The notes: generated from the sequence alone by a model not told the origin. Positions 49,548 to 58,568 are shown, counted from the stretch's first letter. The stretch: DNA of 63,257 nucleotides from Planosporangium flavigriseum (GCF_011947225.1 NZ_JAATVW010000024.1:1-63257); one strand, 5' to 3'. Numbers and translations are program-made.

Positions 49548-50336
49548 TCAGACTTTGACGCCGGTCGTGGCGAGGATGACCGAGGCGACGAGTTCCGGGT
49601 CGTCGTGCATCGGCACGTGTCCGCAGCCGGGCAGGTCGACGTGGCGCGCCTCGGGCAGCAGCTGTCGCGCCAGCGCCGCCTGCCGGTAGGGCAGGATGCG
49701 GTCACGGGTACCCCAGGCGACCGTGACCGGTGCGGCCGGGGTGCCCCGGAACCGGTACCGCAGGCCGGACCGGGCCACCGCCTCGAACGCCTTGGCGTTG
49801 CGCAGCGCGCGCGAGTCGGCGAGGGCCGCCTCGGCGGTGATCCGTCGGGGGCGGGCCATGAGCATGCCGAACGACATCGCCCGCAACGACTCCACGGCGA
49901 GCATCCGCCGCATCACCGGCTCGGGCAGGTAGGCGGCGACCCGGTGGGCCCGCAGCACGTTGACCGCCCACCGAAGCTGGCTGGGGGTGCAGAAGCCCGC
50001 CGGGGACAGCGCGGTGGCCGACGCGACGTGGCCGCCGGCGGCCAGTTCGAGGGCGATCGCGCCGCCGAGGCTGTTTCCGGCCACGTGCGGCCGCTCCACG
50101 CCGATGCTCTTGAAGAACCCGGCGATGTCGGCGACGAGATGGGGCATCTCGCGGGGAAGGTCGGCCACCGGCATCGGCGACTGGCCGAACCCGGGCAGGT
50201 CGACGGCGATCACGTCATGGTTGGCCGCCAACCGGTCGATGACCGGCAGCCACGCCCGCCAGTGATGGCCGATGCCGTGCAGCAGGACCAGCGGATCCCC
50301 CGCTCCGCGCCGCTCGTACACCAGGTCAAGCTCCAC
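49548..50336 (-). CDS. Alpha/beta-hydrolase
   Basis: 262 residues: VLLHGIGHHWRAWLPVIDRL (oxyanion region), IAVDLPGFGQSPMP, nucleophile elbow VAGNSLGGAIALEL, VTVAWGTRDRILPYRQA with the Asp, and HVDLPGCGHVPMHDDP with the His. The triad is complete. It starts two bases after the SDR gene and ends the monooxygenase-SDR-hydrolase operon; after a Baeyer-Villiger step the hydrolase could open the ester or lactone produced (inference). GTG 50336 follows AGGAG. Confidence 0.9.
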   Translation of the reverse strand: MELDLVYERRGAGDPLVLLHGIGHHWRAWLPVIDRLAANHDVIAVDLPGFGQSPMPVADLPREMPHLVADIAGFFKSIGVERPHVAGNSLGGAIALELAAGGHVASATALSPAGFCTPSQLRWAVNVLRAHRVAAYLPEPVMRRMLAVESLRAMSFGMLMARPRRITAEAALADSRALRNAKAFEAVARSGLRYRFRGTPAAPVTVAWGTRDRILPYRQAALARQLLPEARHVDLPGCGHVPMHDDPELVASVILATTGVKV

Positions 50337-50338
50337 GC

Positions 50339-51283
50339 TCAGCTCCTCTCACGGGTGGTTGCCGACGTTGCGGTGTGCGCGCCGAACGCGCGGCCCAGCT
50401 TGCGTACCTGTTCCTCCATCAGCGGCACCGAGCGGCGCGCCGCCCGGCCCACGATCGCGTCCGCGATGGGGCCCGTGGTGATGGTCCGGAGCGCCTGGAT
50501 GGCGGCGATGGCCCGGGGGACGTAGATGCGGCGGCGGCGCCGTTCGATGCCGTCGACGAAGGCGGTCGCGCAGGCCTCGACCGAGGTGTACGTGTTGAGC
50601 GGCCAGGGCAGCTTGCGCAGCGTGTCGCCGAACTCGGGAAGGTCATCCTTGGCGTCGCGCACCATGTCGGTGTCGATCCAGACCGGGTGGGCGGTGCCGA
50701 CGGCCACGCCCCGGTGGGCGAGCTCGAGCCGGATGGCGTTGCCGAACTGCTCCACCCCCGCCTTGGAGGCGCAGTACGCGGCCATGCCGGGCAGTACGGT
50801 GAAGGCCGCGGCCGAGGACACGAGCAGGAAGTACCCCCGGCTGGCGATGACATGTTCAACGGTGGCCCCGACCGTGCGCATGACCCCGATCAGGTTCACG
50901 TCGACGGTCCGGACGAACGCCTCGATGTCACCGACCGCGATCGTGCCCCGGTTGGCGACGCCCGCGTTGGCGACCACGGCGTCGATGCCGCCCAACGCCT
51001 CGACCGTGCCGCGCACCGCTTGCTCCAGGCTGGCCTGATCGGTGACGTCGCACTCGTACCAGACATGCCGGTCACCAGCGTCGGCGCTCGCGCCGGCCCC
51101 GGCGTTCAAGTCCCGCGCCCCGGCGTTCAAGTCCCGCGCCACGGCCGCGAGGCGCTCGGGCTCCAGGCCGACGAGCGCGACCCGGGCGCCGCGGGCCGCC
51201 GCGACGCGGGCGGTGTGCTCACCGATCCCGCGCGCGGCGCCCGTGACCAGGACGGTCTTACCTGCGAGCGACTGTGATGTCAC
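50339..51283 (-). CDS. Short-chain dehydrogenase/reductase
   Basis: 314 residues: VLVTGAARGIGEHTAR (TGxxxGxG, cofactor binding), VVANAGVANRG, and catalytic YCASKAG with Ser in LLVSSAAAF. GTG 51283 follows GGGGAGG and overlaps the monooxygenase stop by GTGA. The middle of the operon, it could oxidise an alcohol to the ketone used by the flavin monooxygenase. A 21-bp duplication encodes ARDLNAG twice (about residues 47-60), between the nucleotide-binding strands. Confidence 0.92.
   Translation of the reverse strand: MTSQSLAGKTVLVTGAARGIGEHTARVAAARGARVALVGLEPERLAAVARDLNAGARDLNAGAGASADAGDRHVWYECDVTDQASLEQAVRGTVEALGGIDAVVANAGVANRGTIAVGDIEAFVRTVDVNLIGVMRTVGATVEHVIASRGYFLLVSSAAAFTVLPGMAAYCASKAGVEQFGNAIRLELAHRGVAVGTAHPVWIDTDMVRDAKDDLPEFGDTLRKLPWPLNTYTSVEACATAFVDGIERRRRRIYVPRAIAAIQALRTITTGPIADAIVGRAARRSVPLMEEQVRKLGRAFGAHTATSATTRERS
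51096..51138 (-). repeat. 21-bp direct duplication inside the SDR gene
   Basis: Two near-identical 21-bp copies (core GGCGTTCAAGTCCCGCGCC on the plus strand) encode ARDLNAG-ARDLNAG. The frame is preserved. Confidence 0.8.
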
Positions 51284-52800
51284 CGGTCCTCCCCTACGGT
51301 CTGTGGCTGCCGGATCGGCACGCCCCGGAAGGCGCTGGGATCGAACCGGCGCGTACGCCGCCAGTACGACCAGGTGTAGCCGGGCCACAGGGTCGAGTTG
51401 CGACCGGTGGCGTCAAGGTACCAACTGGAGCATCCGCCGCTGGTCCACACGGTGCCCGCCATCCTGCGGTCGACCTCGGCCACGAACGCCTCCTGCGCGT
51501 ACGGCGTCGGCTCGATGGCGTACGTTCCGTAGCGCCCCGGCCGGGTGCGGTCCAGGTGGCGCAGGGCGCCCAGCAGGTAGTTGAGCTGGCACTCGATCAT
51601 GAACACGACCGAGTTGTGCCCGAGGCCGGTGTTCGGCCCGAGCAGCAGGAACAGGTTCGGGAAGCCGGTCACCGAGATGCCCTGGTAGGCCCGCATGCTG
51701 CCCTGCCAGACCTCGTCGAGGGTGCGCCCGTCCCGGCCACGGATGTACTGGGCGATGGGCGGATCGGTCACGTGGAAGCCGGTTCCGAAGATGATGGTGT
51801 CGACCTCGTGCAGGGTGCCGTCCCGCGTGACGATCCCATTCGCCCGCACCTCGGTGATGCCGTCGGTGACGACGTCGACGTTGTCGCGCGACAGCGCCGG
51901 GTAGTAGTCGTTGGACAGCAGGACGCGCTTGCACCCCATCGTGTACGTGGGCGTGAGCTTGGCGCGCAGCGCCGGATCGGCCACGGCCTTGCGCAGGTGG
52001 CGCAGGGCGACCTGCTGCCCGACGCGCATCACGGCGGGGTGCAGGAAGCCCGTCCCCATGATCCCTTCCCGCGCCAGGTAGATCCCGGTGCGCACCGCCC
52101 GCTGCGCCGGCGGCAACACGCGGAACAGTCGCTTCTCCAGTTCGGTGATGGCGCGGTCGCCCCGCGGCAGGACCCACGGTGGGGTGCGCTGGAACAGGTG
52201 CAGCCGGCCGACCTTCGGGGCGATCTCGGGTACGAACTGGATCGCCGACGCGCCGGTGCCGACCACGGCGACCCGCCGCCCGGTCAGGTCGTGGTCGTGG
52301 TTCCACCGGGCGGAGTGGAAGATCTCTCCGGCAAACGTCCCCAACCCGGGCAGGTCCGGTACGGACGGCTCGGCGAGCGGTCCGCCGGCGGCGACGAGCA
52401 CGTCCGCGCTGTAGCGGCCGTGCGAGGTGTCGATCAGCCAGCGCCCCGTCCCCTCGTCCCACTCCGCGCCAGTGACCTCGTGCCGCAGGCGGAGGTGGGG
52501 ACGCAAACCGTACCTGGCGACACAGCGGCGCAGGTACTCCCAGATCTCCGGCTGGCCGGAGAAGCTGCGCGACCAGTCGGGGTTGGGCGCGAACGACAGC
52601 GAGTACAGGTGCGACGGCACGTCGCAGGCGCAGCCGGGATAAGTGTTGTCACGCCACGTGCCGCCGACGTCGTCACCCCGGTCGAACACGACGACGTCGT
52701 GGTAGCCCTGCTGTTTCAGACGGATCGCGGTGGCAATGCCGCCGAATCCGGCGCCGACGACAGCCACCCGGTGGTGTGCCGGCTCGCCGCTGAACGTCAC
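51280..52800 (-). CDS. Flavin monooxygenase (Baeyer-Villiger type)
   Basis: 506 residues. FAD-binding VAVVGAGFGGIATAIRL at the N-terminus, the Baeyer-Villiger fingerprint-like FAGEIFHSARWNHD (FxGxxxHxxxW) at about 165, and the NADPH-binding VAVVGTGASAIQFVPEI. GTWRDNTYPGCACDVPSHLYS is also typical of this class. It should insert oxygen next to a ketone or N-hydroxylate; substrate unknown. GTG 52800. First gene of a three-gene operon (monooxygenase, SDR, hydrolase), divergent from a TetR regulator with two matching operators between them. Confidence 0.92.
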   Translation of the reverse strand: MTFSGEPAHHRVAVVGAGFGGIATAIRLKQQGYHDVVVFDRGDDVGGTWRDNTYPGCACDVPSHLYSLSFAPNPDWSRSFSGQPEIWEYLRRCVARYGLRPHLRLRHEVTGAEWDEGTGRWLIDTSHGRYSADVLVAAGGPLAEPSVPDLPGLGTFAGEIFHSARWNHDHDLTGRRVAVVGTGASAIQFVPEIAPKVGRLHLFQRTPPWVLPRGDRAITELEKRLFRVLPPAQRAVRTGIYLAREGIMGTGFLHPAVMRVGQQVALRHLRKAVADPALRAKLTPTYTMGCKRVLLSNDYYPALSRDNVDVVTDGITEVRANGIVTRDGTLHEVDTIIFGTGFHVTDPPIAQYIRGRDGRTLDEVWQGSMRAYQGISVTGFPNLFLLLGPNTGLGHNSVVFMIECQLNYLLGALRHLDRTRPGRYGTYAIEPTPYAQEAFVAEVDRRMAGTVWTSGGCSSWYLDATGRNSTLWPGYTWSYWRRTRRFDPSAFRGVPIRQPQTVGEDR

Positions 52801-52868
52801 GATTGCGCTCCCACTGAACCAACGCGAACACTGATCGACGCGAACACTGAATCCACGCGAAGGCGATC

Positions 52869-52884
52869 GGTACCAATCAGTACC
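52869..52884. promoter_or_regulatory. Operator 1 of the monooxygenase/TetR region
   Basis: GGTACCAATCAGTACC: arms GGTAC and GTACC around six bases, 69 bp upstream of the monooxygenase start. It shares arms and spacing with operator 2, 87 bp away. Confidence 0.75.
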
Positions 52885-52955
52885 GCTCGATTACCGGGAA
52901 GTTACCACTGAGTAGGGTCACACGGAAGACCTGCATCGGAGCCCTACCCCAACGC

Positions 52956-52971
52956 GGTACCATCCGGTACC
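52956..52971. promoter_or_regulatory. Operator 2 of the monooxygenase/TetR region
   Basis: GGTACCATCCGGTACC, same GGTAC-N6-GTACC plan as operator 1. It ends only eight bases before the TetR start codon, so a bound regulator would block its own gene. Confidence 0.75.
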
Positions 52972-52979
52972 AGAGCACC

Positions 52980-53657
52980 GTGACGGAGCTTCATCGGCAA
53001 CTCTCCCACACATCACCAGGGTGGACTAAGGCGTTGGCAGGCACAGCACGAGCCGCCGCACAGGTGCGCACGGACCTCATCCACGGCCTCGCCGCCACCG
53101 TGTCGGAAAAGGGCTACGCGGCAAGCACGATCGCCGACATCGTGGCGCATGCCCGCGTCTCCAAGCGCACCTTCTACCAGCACTTCGCCGACAAGGAGGA
53201 GTGCCTGATGGCGCTGTACGCCGACGCGTGCGACCAGCTCATGGCCGTCCTGCGCGGTGCCGGCAGCCCGGACCAGCCGTGGCGGGAACGGGTACGCGTG
53301 GCGGTGACGGCCTACCTGTCCACGATGGAGTCGCTGCCGGCGGTCAACCGGACGCTCCTGGTCGAGATGCAGGCAGCCGGGCCGCGCGCGTACCGGCTGC
53401 GGCAGGAGAAGCAGCGCCAGTTCGCCGAGGCGCTCGTCGCCCTCGTCGAGGAGGCGCGCCCGGCGAACCCGGAGATCCCGCCGCTGTCGCAGGCGCTGGC
53501 CATCGCCCTCGTCGGCGGACTCAACGAGCTGCTGCTGCAGGCCATCGATCCGTACGGCCGGAATCACCGCCCGGCGGCACCGCTGCGCTCCCTCAACGAC
53601 ACCGTCGTCCAGCTTGTGACCGCCGTCCTGACCTCTCCGCCGCCGCCTACGACTTGA
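52980..53657 (+). CDS. TetR-family transcriptional regulator
   Basis: 225 residues. HTH in residues 30-75: YAASTIADIVAHARVSKRTFYQHFADKEECL. The C-terminal ligand domain includes LLVEMQAAGPRAYRLRQEKQRQF and is typical of regulators next to monooxygenases. GTG 52980 has no obvious ribosome site and operator 2 lies eight bases upstream; the message may have a very short leader. Divergent from the monooxygenase operon, which it likely represses until a hydrophobic substrate binds. Confidence 0.92.
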   Translation: MTELHRQLSHTSPGWTKALAGTARAAAQVRTDLIHGLAATVSEKGYAASTIADIVAHARVSKRTFYQHFADKEECLMALYADACDQLMAVLRGAGSPDQPWRERVRVAVTAYLSTMESLPAVNRTLLVEMQAAGPRAYRLRQEKQRQFAEALVALVEEARPANPEIPPLSQALAIALVGGLNELLLQAIDPYGRNHRPAAPLRSLNDTVVQLVTAVLTSPPPPTT

Positions 53658-53680
53658 CCCAGCCCCGTACCCTTGCGCTC

Positions 53681-54019
53681 GTGCTGAACCGATCCCGCGC
53701 GACCCGCGCTGCCACGATGATCTCCGGCGTCCTGCTCGGCCTCGCCCTCCTCACCGGGTGCAGCTCCGACAGCGGCAGCACGGACTGCAGCTTGGACGCC
53801 TGCACGGTCACCTTCAACCGGGGCGTGGGCGCCAGCGCGAAGGTCCTCGGCATCGAGGCCAAGCTGCTGGCCGCCGACGGCGACAAGGTCACGATCGAGG
53901 TGGCCGGCGAGCAGCTGTCGCTCACCGTCGGTCAGCCGGCAACCCAGGTGGGCGGTCTCGCCGTCTCGCTGGACAAACTGACCGACAGCCAGGTCGTGGT
54001 CAAGATCGCCCGCAACTAG
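53681..54019 (+). CDS. Small putative lipoprotein
   Basis: 112 residues. Signal sequence with lipobox LLTGCSS (Cys about residue 27), then a Cys pair (TDCSLDACTVTF) and a beta-rich domain VLGIEAKLLAADGDKVTIEVAGEQLSL. No enzyme motif; the family is unknown to me. GTG 53681, 24 bp after the TetR stop, so possibly read from the same transcript. Its end overlaps the convergent STAS gene by four bases. Confidence 0.78.
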   Translation: MLNRSRATRAATMISGVLLGLALLTGCSSDSGSTDCSLDACTVTFNRGVGASAKVLGIEAKLLAADGDKVTIEVAGEQLSLTVGQPATQVGGLAVSLDKLTDSQVVVKIARN

Positions 54020-54339
54020 GCTGAGTGGTGCCCGGCGAACAACTGGTGCAGGCCACTGGTCGCCAGTACACGGGTCAGGAAGGGTTGGGCGCCCGTCACC
54101 GAGAACCCGACCCCCACGTCGTCGGCCGTCTGATAGGCGGCGACCAGGGTGCCGACGCAGGTGGAATCCATGAACGTGACAGCACTGAGGTGCACCGTGA
54201 GGTGGCCCGGGCGGTCGCGCATGATCGTCTCGACGAGCGCGTGCCGCAGGTGGTCGACTGCCGCGAGGTCGAACTCGCCGTGGAGCTCAATCGTCGTCGT
54301 ACTCCGGACAGGATCGGCGCGGGTGATCACACCAGCCAT
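54016..54339 (-). CDS. STAS-domain anti-sigma factor antagonist
   Basis: 107 residues forming one STAS domain: TTIELHGEFDLAAVDHLRHAL, HLTVHLSAVTFMDSTCVGTLVAAY. The DSTCVG motif has the phosphorylatable Ser position of SpoIIAA/RsbV-like proteins. Its partner would be a serine kinase anti-sigma factor, which is not in the window. ATG 54339 was chosen as GGGAG lies directly upstream. Confidence 0.88.
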   Translation of the reverse strand: MAGVITRADPVRSTTTIELHGEFDLAAVDHLRHALVETIMRDRPGHLTVHLSAVTFMDSTCVGTLVAAYQTADDVGVGFSVTGAQPFLTRVLATSGLHQLFAGHHSA

Positions 54340-54562
54340 GATCTTCTCCCGTTGCAGGCCGGACATCCACGCTTCACCTTAGAGGGCCGCGCGGGGTAAG
54401 CCGAGGCCCCGTTCGGAGGAACGGGTGACGGCCAAGGGTACTGCAGTTCGTGATCAATTAATGTCCGTCCGCTAACAGCAATCGGCGTCCCCGGAGCCGG
54501 CTGGCCGGCCATTGAAACATTCCCGCGTTATCCGCGACGCTGCGCGGGAAGACCCCGCCGAC

Positions 54563-55378
54563 GTGTGGAGCGACAGATCCGGCACCGGCTTCGACCGTCC
54601 AGACAGGCCAATCCGCCGGCGAGCGCTCCTGCTGGCGGCGACGGCCGCTGCCGGCGCGACGGCGATCGCGGGGCGCCGCAGGGACGAGCCGGCAGCCCGG
54701 TGGGTCAACCCCCCGGCGAGCCCGCCGAGCCGGCCGCAGGCGAGCGGCAGCCACGACAGCGCCGGCCACGATCACCCCCCGGATGACGGCGTGACGCACG
54801 GCCCGCCCGACACGCCCGCCCTCGCGCTCACCTTCCACGGCGACGGCGCCGAGGCGCAGGCCCGCACGCTCCTCGGCGAGTTGGAACGAGGCGGCGCCCG
54901 GGTCACCGTACTCGCGGTCGGCAGCTGGCTGTCCGCGTATCCCAGGATGGCTGCGCGCATCCTCGACGGTGGCCATGAGCTGGGCAACCACACCCAGCAC
55001 CACCTGGCCATCGCGGACCTCGGCGCGGCGGACGTCCACGCGGAGATCGACGGATGCGCCGCCGTGCTCAAGGGGCTGACCGGGTCGATCGGCCGGTGGT
55101 TCCGCCCGAGCGCGACCCAGTACGCCAACGACACGATCCGGGCCGAGGCGGCGCGGGTCGGGTACCCGGTCTGCCTGTCCTACGACGTCGACGCGTTGGA
55201 CTTCACCGATCCGGATCCGGCGGCGGTGGTCCGCGCCGTCATCGAGGCGGCCGGCAACGGCTCGATCGTCAGCATGCACTTCGGCCACGCCGCGACGGTG
55301 GCCGCCATTCCGGAACTACTGGATCGGCTGCGCCAACGCGGCCTGCGCGCGGTCACGATGACGGAGCTGATGCGTTGA
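54563..55378 (+). CDS. Polysaccharide deacetylase family protein with altered motif 1
   Basis: About 271 residues. Twin-arginine-like RPIRRRALLLAATAAAGATA near the N-terminus, a Pro/Ser/His-rich linker, then a NodB fold. Motif 1, TFDDG in active deacetylases, reads LTFHGDGAEAQ: the catalytic-base position is His-Gly. Motif 2 NHTQHH keeps the HxxxH-type metal ligands, WFRPSATQ replaces motif 3, SYDVDALDF is motif 4. GTG 54563 has GGAAGA upstream; a TTG at 54512 would add 17 residues. The stop overlaps the start of the beta-propeller gene (TGATG). Confidence 0.82.
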   Translation: MWSDRSGTGFDRPDRPIRRRALLLAATAAAGATAIAGRRRDEPAARWVNPPASPPSRPQASGSHDSAGHDHPPDDGVTHGPPDTPALALTFHGDGAEAQARTLLGELERGGARVTVLAVGSWLSAYPRMAARILDGGHELGNHTQHHLAIADLGAADVHAEIDGCAAVLKGLTGSIGRWFRPSATQYANDTIRAEAARVGYPVCLSYDVDALDFTDPDPAAVVRAVIEAAGNGSIVSMHFGHAATVAAIPELLDRLRQRGLRAVTMTELMR

Positions 55379-56610
55379 TGGAGTCGTCCCCGCCGCTGAT
55401 CTCTCCACCCCCGCAGCCGCGACGGCGCCGGGCGTGCGTCACCTTCCTCACCACGGTCGTGCTCGTATCAAGCGGCTGCACCGCCGCCGAGAAGGGTCGC
55501 GACCGCCCCAGAACGAGCGCGTCCACACATCACGCGCCGGGCGTCGTCACGCCGGCCGCCCCGGCCGCGAACGCGATGCTGCCCGGCATGCCCCCGCCGC
55601 TGAAACCCGATGACCTGTATGCCGCCATCCGCCCCAACGCGCTCTCCGACAAGGTCAAGAACCACCTGTACCGGGTGTACGTGCCCAACAACGAGTCCGA
55701 CACCCTGTCCGTGATCGACCCTACGACCTACCAGGTGATCGAGACCGTACCCGTGCCGCACAGTCCGCAGCACGTCGTGCCCTCGTGGGACCTGAGCACC
55801 TTATTGATCAACACCGACACCGCCCCGTACGACTCGATCACCCCGATCGATCCGACCACGGGCAAGGTGGGCACCACGATTCCGGTCGACGACCCGTACA
55901 ACCTGTACTTCACGCCCGATGGAAAGTACGCGATGGTCATGGCGGAGCTACGGCGGAAGATCCACTTCGCCGACCCCAAGACGTTCCAGATCCACGACAG
56001 CCTGGACGTCGACTGCGAAGGGGTCAACCACGCGGACTTCTCCCCCGACGGGCGCTACTTCATCGCCAGCTGCGAGTTCTCCGGCGACCTGCTGAAGATC
56101 GACACCGAGACGCACAAGCTCATCGGAAAGATCCACCTGCCGCACGAGGGCGCCGGGCCGCAGGACGTGAAGATCTCGCCGGACGGCAGGACGTGGTACG
56201 TGGCCGACATGCACGCGAACGGCGTCTGGGTGTTCGACGGCGACAAGTTCACGACACCGACCCTCCTGCCGACCGGCGCCGGCGCCCACGGCCTCTACCC
56301 CAGCCGGGACTCCAAGTACATGTACATCTCCAACCGCGGCGAGGGATCGGTCTCGCTGCTGGAGTTCGCCACCGGCAAGCTCGTCGCCAAGTGGAACATC
56401 CCCGGCGGCGGCAGCCCCGACATGGGCGGGCTGTCTCCTGACGGCAAGGTGCTGTGGCTGTCCGGTCGATACCACAGTGAGGTGTACGCCATCGACACCA
56501 CCGACGGCCACCTGATCGCGCGTATCCGTACCGGCGCCGGCCCGCACGGACTCTGCGTGTGGCCGCAGCCCGGGCGCTACTCCCTGGGGCACACCGGCAT
56601 CCTGCGGTGA
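55378..56610 (+). CDS. YncE-like beta-propeller lipoprotein
   Basis: 410 residues. Signal peptide with lipobox LVSSGC (Cys about residue 33), then repeated YVTN/PQQ-like blades: YVPNNESDTLSVIDPTTYQVIETVPVP, YNLYFTPDGKYAMVMAE, HADFSPDGRYFIASCE, DVKISPDGRTWYVADMHANGVWVFDG, YISNRGEGSVSLLEF, GGLSPDGKVLWLSGRYHSEVYAIDTTDG. About seven blades fit. It is translationally coupled to the deacetylase-like protein, so they may act as a surface pair. Ligand unknown. Confidence 0.88.
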   Translation: MESSPPLISPPPQPRRRRACVTFLTTVVLVSSGCTAAEKGRDRPRTSASTHHAPGVVTPAAPAANAMLPGMPPPLKPDDLYAAIRPNALSDKVKNHLYRVYVPNNESDTLSVIDPTTYQVIETVPVPHSPQHVVPSWDLSTLLINTDTAPYDSITPIDPTTGKVGTTIPVDDPYNLYFTPDGKYAMVMAELRRKIHFADPKTFQIHDSLDVDCEGVNHADFSPDGRYFIASCEFSGDLLKIDTETHKLIGKIHLPHEGAGPQDVKISPDGRTWYVADMHANGVWVFDGDKFTTPTLLPTGAGAHGLYPSRDSKYMYISNRGEGSVSLLEFATGKLVAKWNIPGGGSPDMGGLSPDGKVLWLSGRYHSEVYAIDTTDGHLIARIRTGAGPHGLCVWPQPGRYSLGHTGILR

Positions 56611-56632
56611 TCTTTTCTCGTACGATTCGGCC

Positions 56633-57169
56633 ATGGCGAAGTACGCGGTCCTGCTGCGCGGGGTCAACGTCGGCGGGCACGGCAAGCTCGCCATGCCCGA
56701 CCTGCGACGCGTCCTCGAGTCGCTCGGGTACATGGACGTGTCGACCTATCTCCAGAGCGGCAACGCCGTGATCACCACCTCCGACGGCGACCCGGAGCGG
56801 GTGAGCCGGCGGATCTCCGACGGTCTGCTGCGCGAACTGGGCATCAGCCCGGACGTGCTCGTCCGCACCGGCGCCGAACTCGCCACCCTCGTGGCCGACA
56901 ACCCGTTCTCCGAAGCGGTCGCGCAGCCGAAGCTGCTCCACGTGATCTTCCTGTCCGCGCAGCCGGACGCCGGGCACGTGGACATCGAGACCGCCGACGG
57001 CGAGTTCAGCATCGGCGACCGGGCCGTCTACCTGCGGTACCGGGTCAGCCCGGGCCAGAGCAGGCTCGCCGACCTGGTGCTGCGGCCACTCCTGCGCGGC
57101 CGTCCCGACCTGACCACCACGGCCCGCAACTGGAACACGGTCGAGGCCCTACACAAGATGACGAACTAG
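56633..57169 (+). CDS. DUF1697 protein
   Basis: 178 residues starting MAKYAVLLRGVNVGGHGKLAMPDLR, the signature of DUF1697, followed by TYLQSGNAVITT. Two ferredoxin-like halves are expected. Function is unknown in all members I know of. ATG 56633, 22 bp after the beta-propeller stop. Confidence 0.9.
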   Translation: MAKYAVLLRGVNVGGHGKLAMPDLRRVLESLGYMDVSTYLQSGNAVITTSDGDPERVSRRISDGLLRELGISPDVLVRTGAELATLVADNPFSEAVAQPKLLHVIFLSAQPDAGHVDIETADGEFSIGDRAVYLRYRVSPGQSRLADLVLRPLLRGRPDLTTTARNWNTVEALHKMTN

Positions 57170-57206
57170 TCGGTCTGTCCTGCTGGCCTTTGTTCCGCTC
57201 TGCCGC

Positions 57207-57272
57207 GGCCTTGCTCGCCCGGCCTTGCTCGCCCGGCCTTGCTCGCCCGGCCTGCTGCCCGGCCTGCTGCCC
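57207..57272 (+). repeat. 14-bp and 12-bp tandem repeats in the leader of the LCP gene
   Basis: Three 14-bp units GGCCTTGCTCGCCC (57207-57248) followed by two 12-bp units GGCCTGCTGCCC (57249-57272), about 100 bp upstream of the LCP start. Confidence 0.85.
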
Positions 57273-57374
57273 GGCCGGGCGAACATCACCCACAGTCTCT
57301 CTCATGAGGGGTCCCACCTGGCCGATCTGATTCGTCGGCGCCGATTGGCCGGCGGGCAAAAGCAAGGGGGGCCG

Positions 57375-58568
57375 ATGGGACGGCGATGGCGGTGGGTGGC
57401 GATCAGCGTGGCGACCGCGCTGGTGCTCGTCGCTGCGGGGGCCGTCACGGCGGCGTGGCTGCTCGGCCGCTCGGTCGACCACAACCTCACCCGCACCAAC
57501 GCGTTGGCCGAGGTGCCCAGCAGCGCCCGCCCGACCGAGACGGTCACCAGCGCGCTGAACGTACTCCTCCTGGGCAGCGACTCCCGTAACCCCGGCGCCA
57601 CCGCTTCCTCGCGAAGCGACACGATGATGCTGCTCCACCTCGACGCCGGGCATCGCCACGCGTACGCCATCTCGATCCCACGCGACACCTGGGTGCGCAT
57701 TCCCGCCTCCGCGGACGGCCGGCACAGCGCCACCATGGCGAAGATCAACTCAGCGTACGCCCGGGGCGGCGCCTCGCTGGCCGTACATACGGTCGAAGCC
57801 TTCACCGGGGTCCGGATCGACCACGTCGTCGTCATCGACTTCGCCGGCTTCCAGCAGGTCGTCGACGCCCTCGGCGGGGTCGACCTGACCGTGGACCAGA
57901 CGATCACCTCGATCTTCCCGCCGCACCGCACCTTCGTGCAGGGCCGCCGGCACTTCACCGGGGCGGAGGCGCTGGACTACGTCCGCCAGCGCTACCAGTT
58001 CGCCGATGGTGACTTCGCCCGCGAGCGGCACCAGCAGCAGTTTCTCCAGGCCCTCCTGGACAAGGCGACCGCTAGCGGCACGCTCACCGACATCAGCCGG
58101 CTGACCGGCTTCCTCCGCGCGGCAGCCCGGACCGTCACCGTCGACCAGGGCTTCGACCTGGTCGACGTCGCCCTGAAGGTGCGGCACCTGCGCAGCGGCG
58201 ACATCACGTTCCTGAGCAGCCCGAGCGCGGGGACCGACTGGGAAGGCGACCAGAGCGTGGTGCGGCCGGACACCGCCACTGCGCAGGCGCTGTACGCGGC
58301 GATGGCCAGCGACACCCTGGCCCAGTGGCTCGCGACCTCCTCCGCCAGCCCGCAACCGATGACCAACAAGCCCCGGCCGGTCACGCCGTCCCGGTCGGCC
58401 AGGCCAACCCCGCCGGTCGCTCCGCGCCGGACCGTCACCCCGCCTCTGCCGGTCAACCCGTCCGGCACCGGCACCGCGTCCGGTACGGACAGCCCGTCCG
58501 GCACCGGCAGCCCGTCCACGTCCGCGCTCCCGAGCGCCTTGGCGACCCCGTCTCCGGCCGCGACTTGA
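57375..58568 (+). CDS. LytR-CpsA-Psr family cell-wall ligase-like protein
   Basis: 397 residues. One N-terminal membrane helix (VAISVATALVLVAAGAVTAAWLLG), then an extracellular LCP domain: LNVLLLGSDSR, SRSDTMMLLHLD, SIPRDTWVRI, INSAYARGG, and DYVRQRYQFADGDFARERHQQQ with the conserved Arg and Asp residues for pyrophosphate-lipid binding. LCP proteins attach glycopolymers to peptidoglycan. The tail (about 345-397) is a Pro/Thr/Ser-rich repetitive linker. ATG 57375 follows AAGGGGGG; upstream in-frame codons pass through tandem repeats and lack a ribosome site. Confidence 0.93.
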   Translation: MGRRWRWVAISVATALVLVAAGAVTAAWLLGRSVDHNLTRTNALAEVPSSARPTETVTSALNVLLLGSDSRNPGATASSRSDTMMLLHLDAGHRHAYAISIPRDTWVRIPASADGRHSATMAKINSAYARGGASLAVHTVEAFTGVRIDHVVVIDFAGFQQVVDALGGVDLTVDQTITSIFPPHRTFVQGRRHFTGAEALDYVRQRYQFADGDFARERHQQQFLQALLDKATASGTLTDISRLTGFLRAAARTVTVDQGFDLVDVALKVRHLRSGDITFLSSPSAGTDWEGDQSVVRPDTATAQALYAAMASDTLAQWLATSSASPQPMTNKPRPVTPSRSARPTPPVAPRRTVTPPLPVNPSGTGTASGTDSPSGTGSPSTSALPSALATPSPAAT

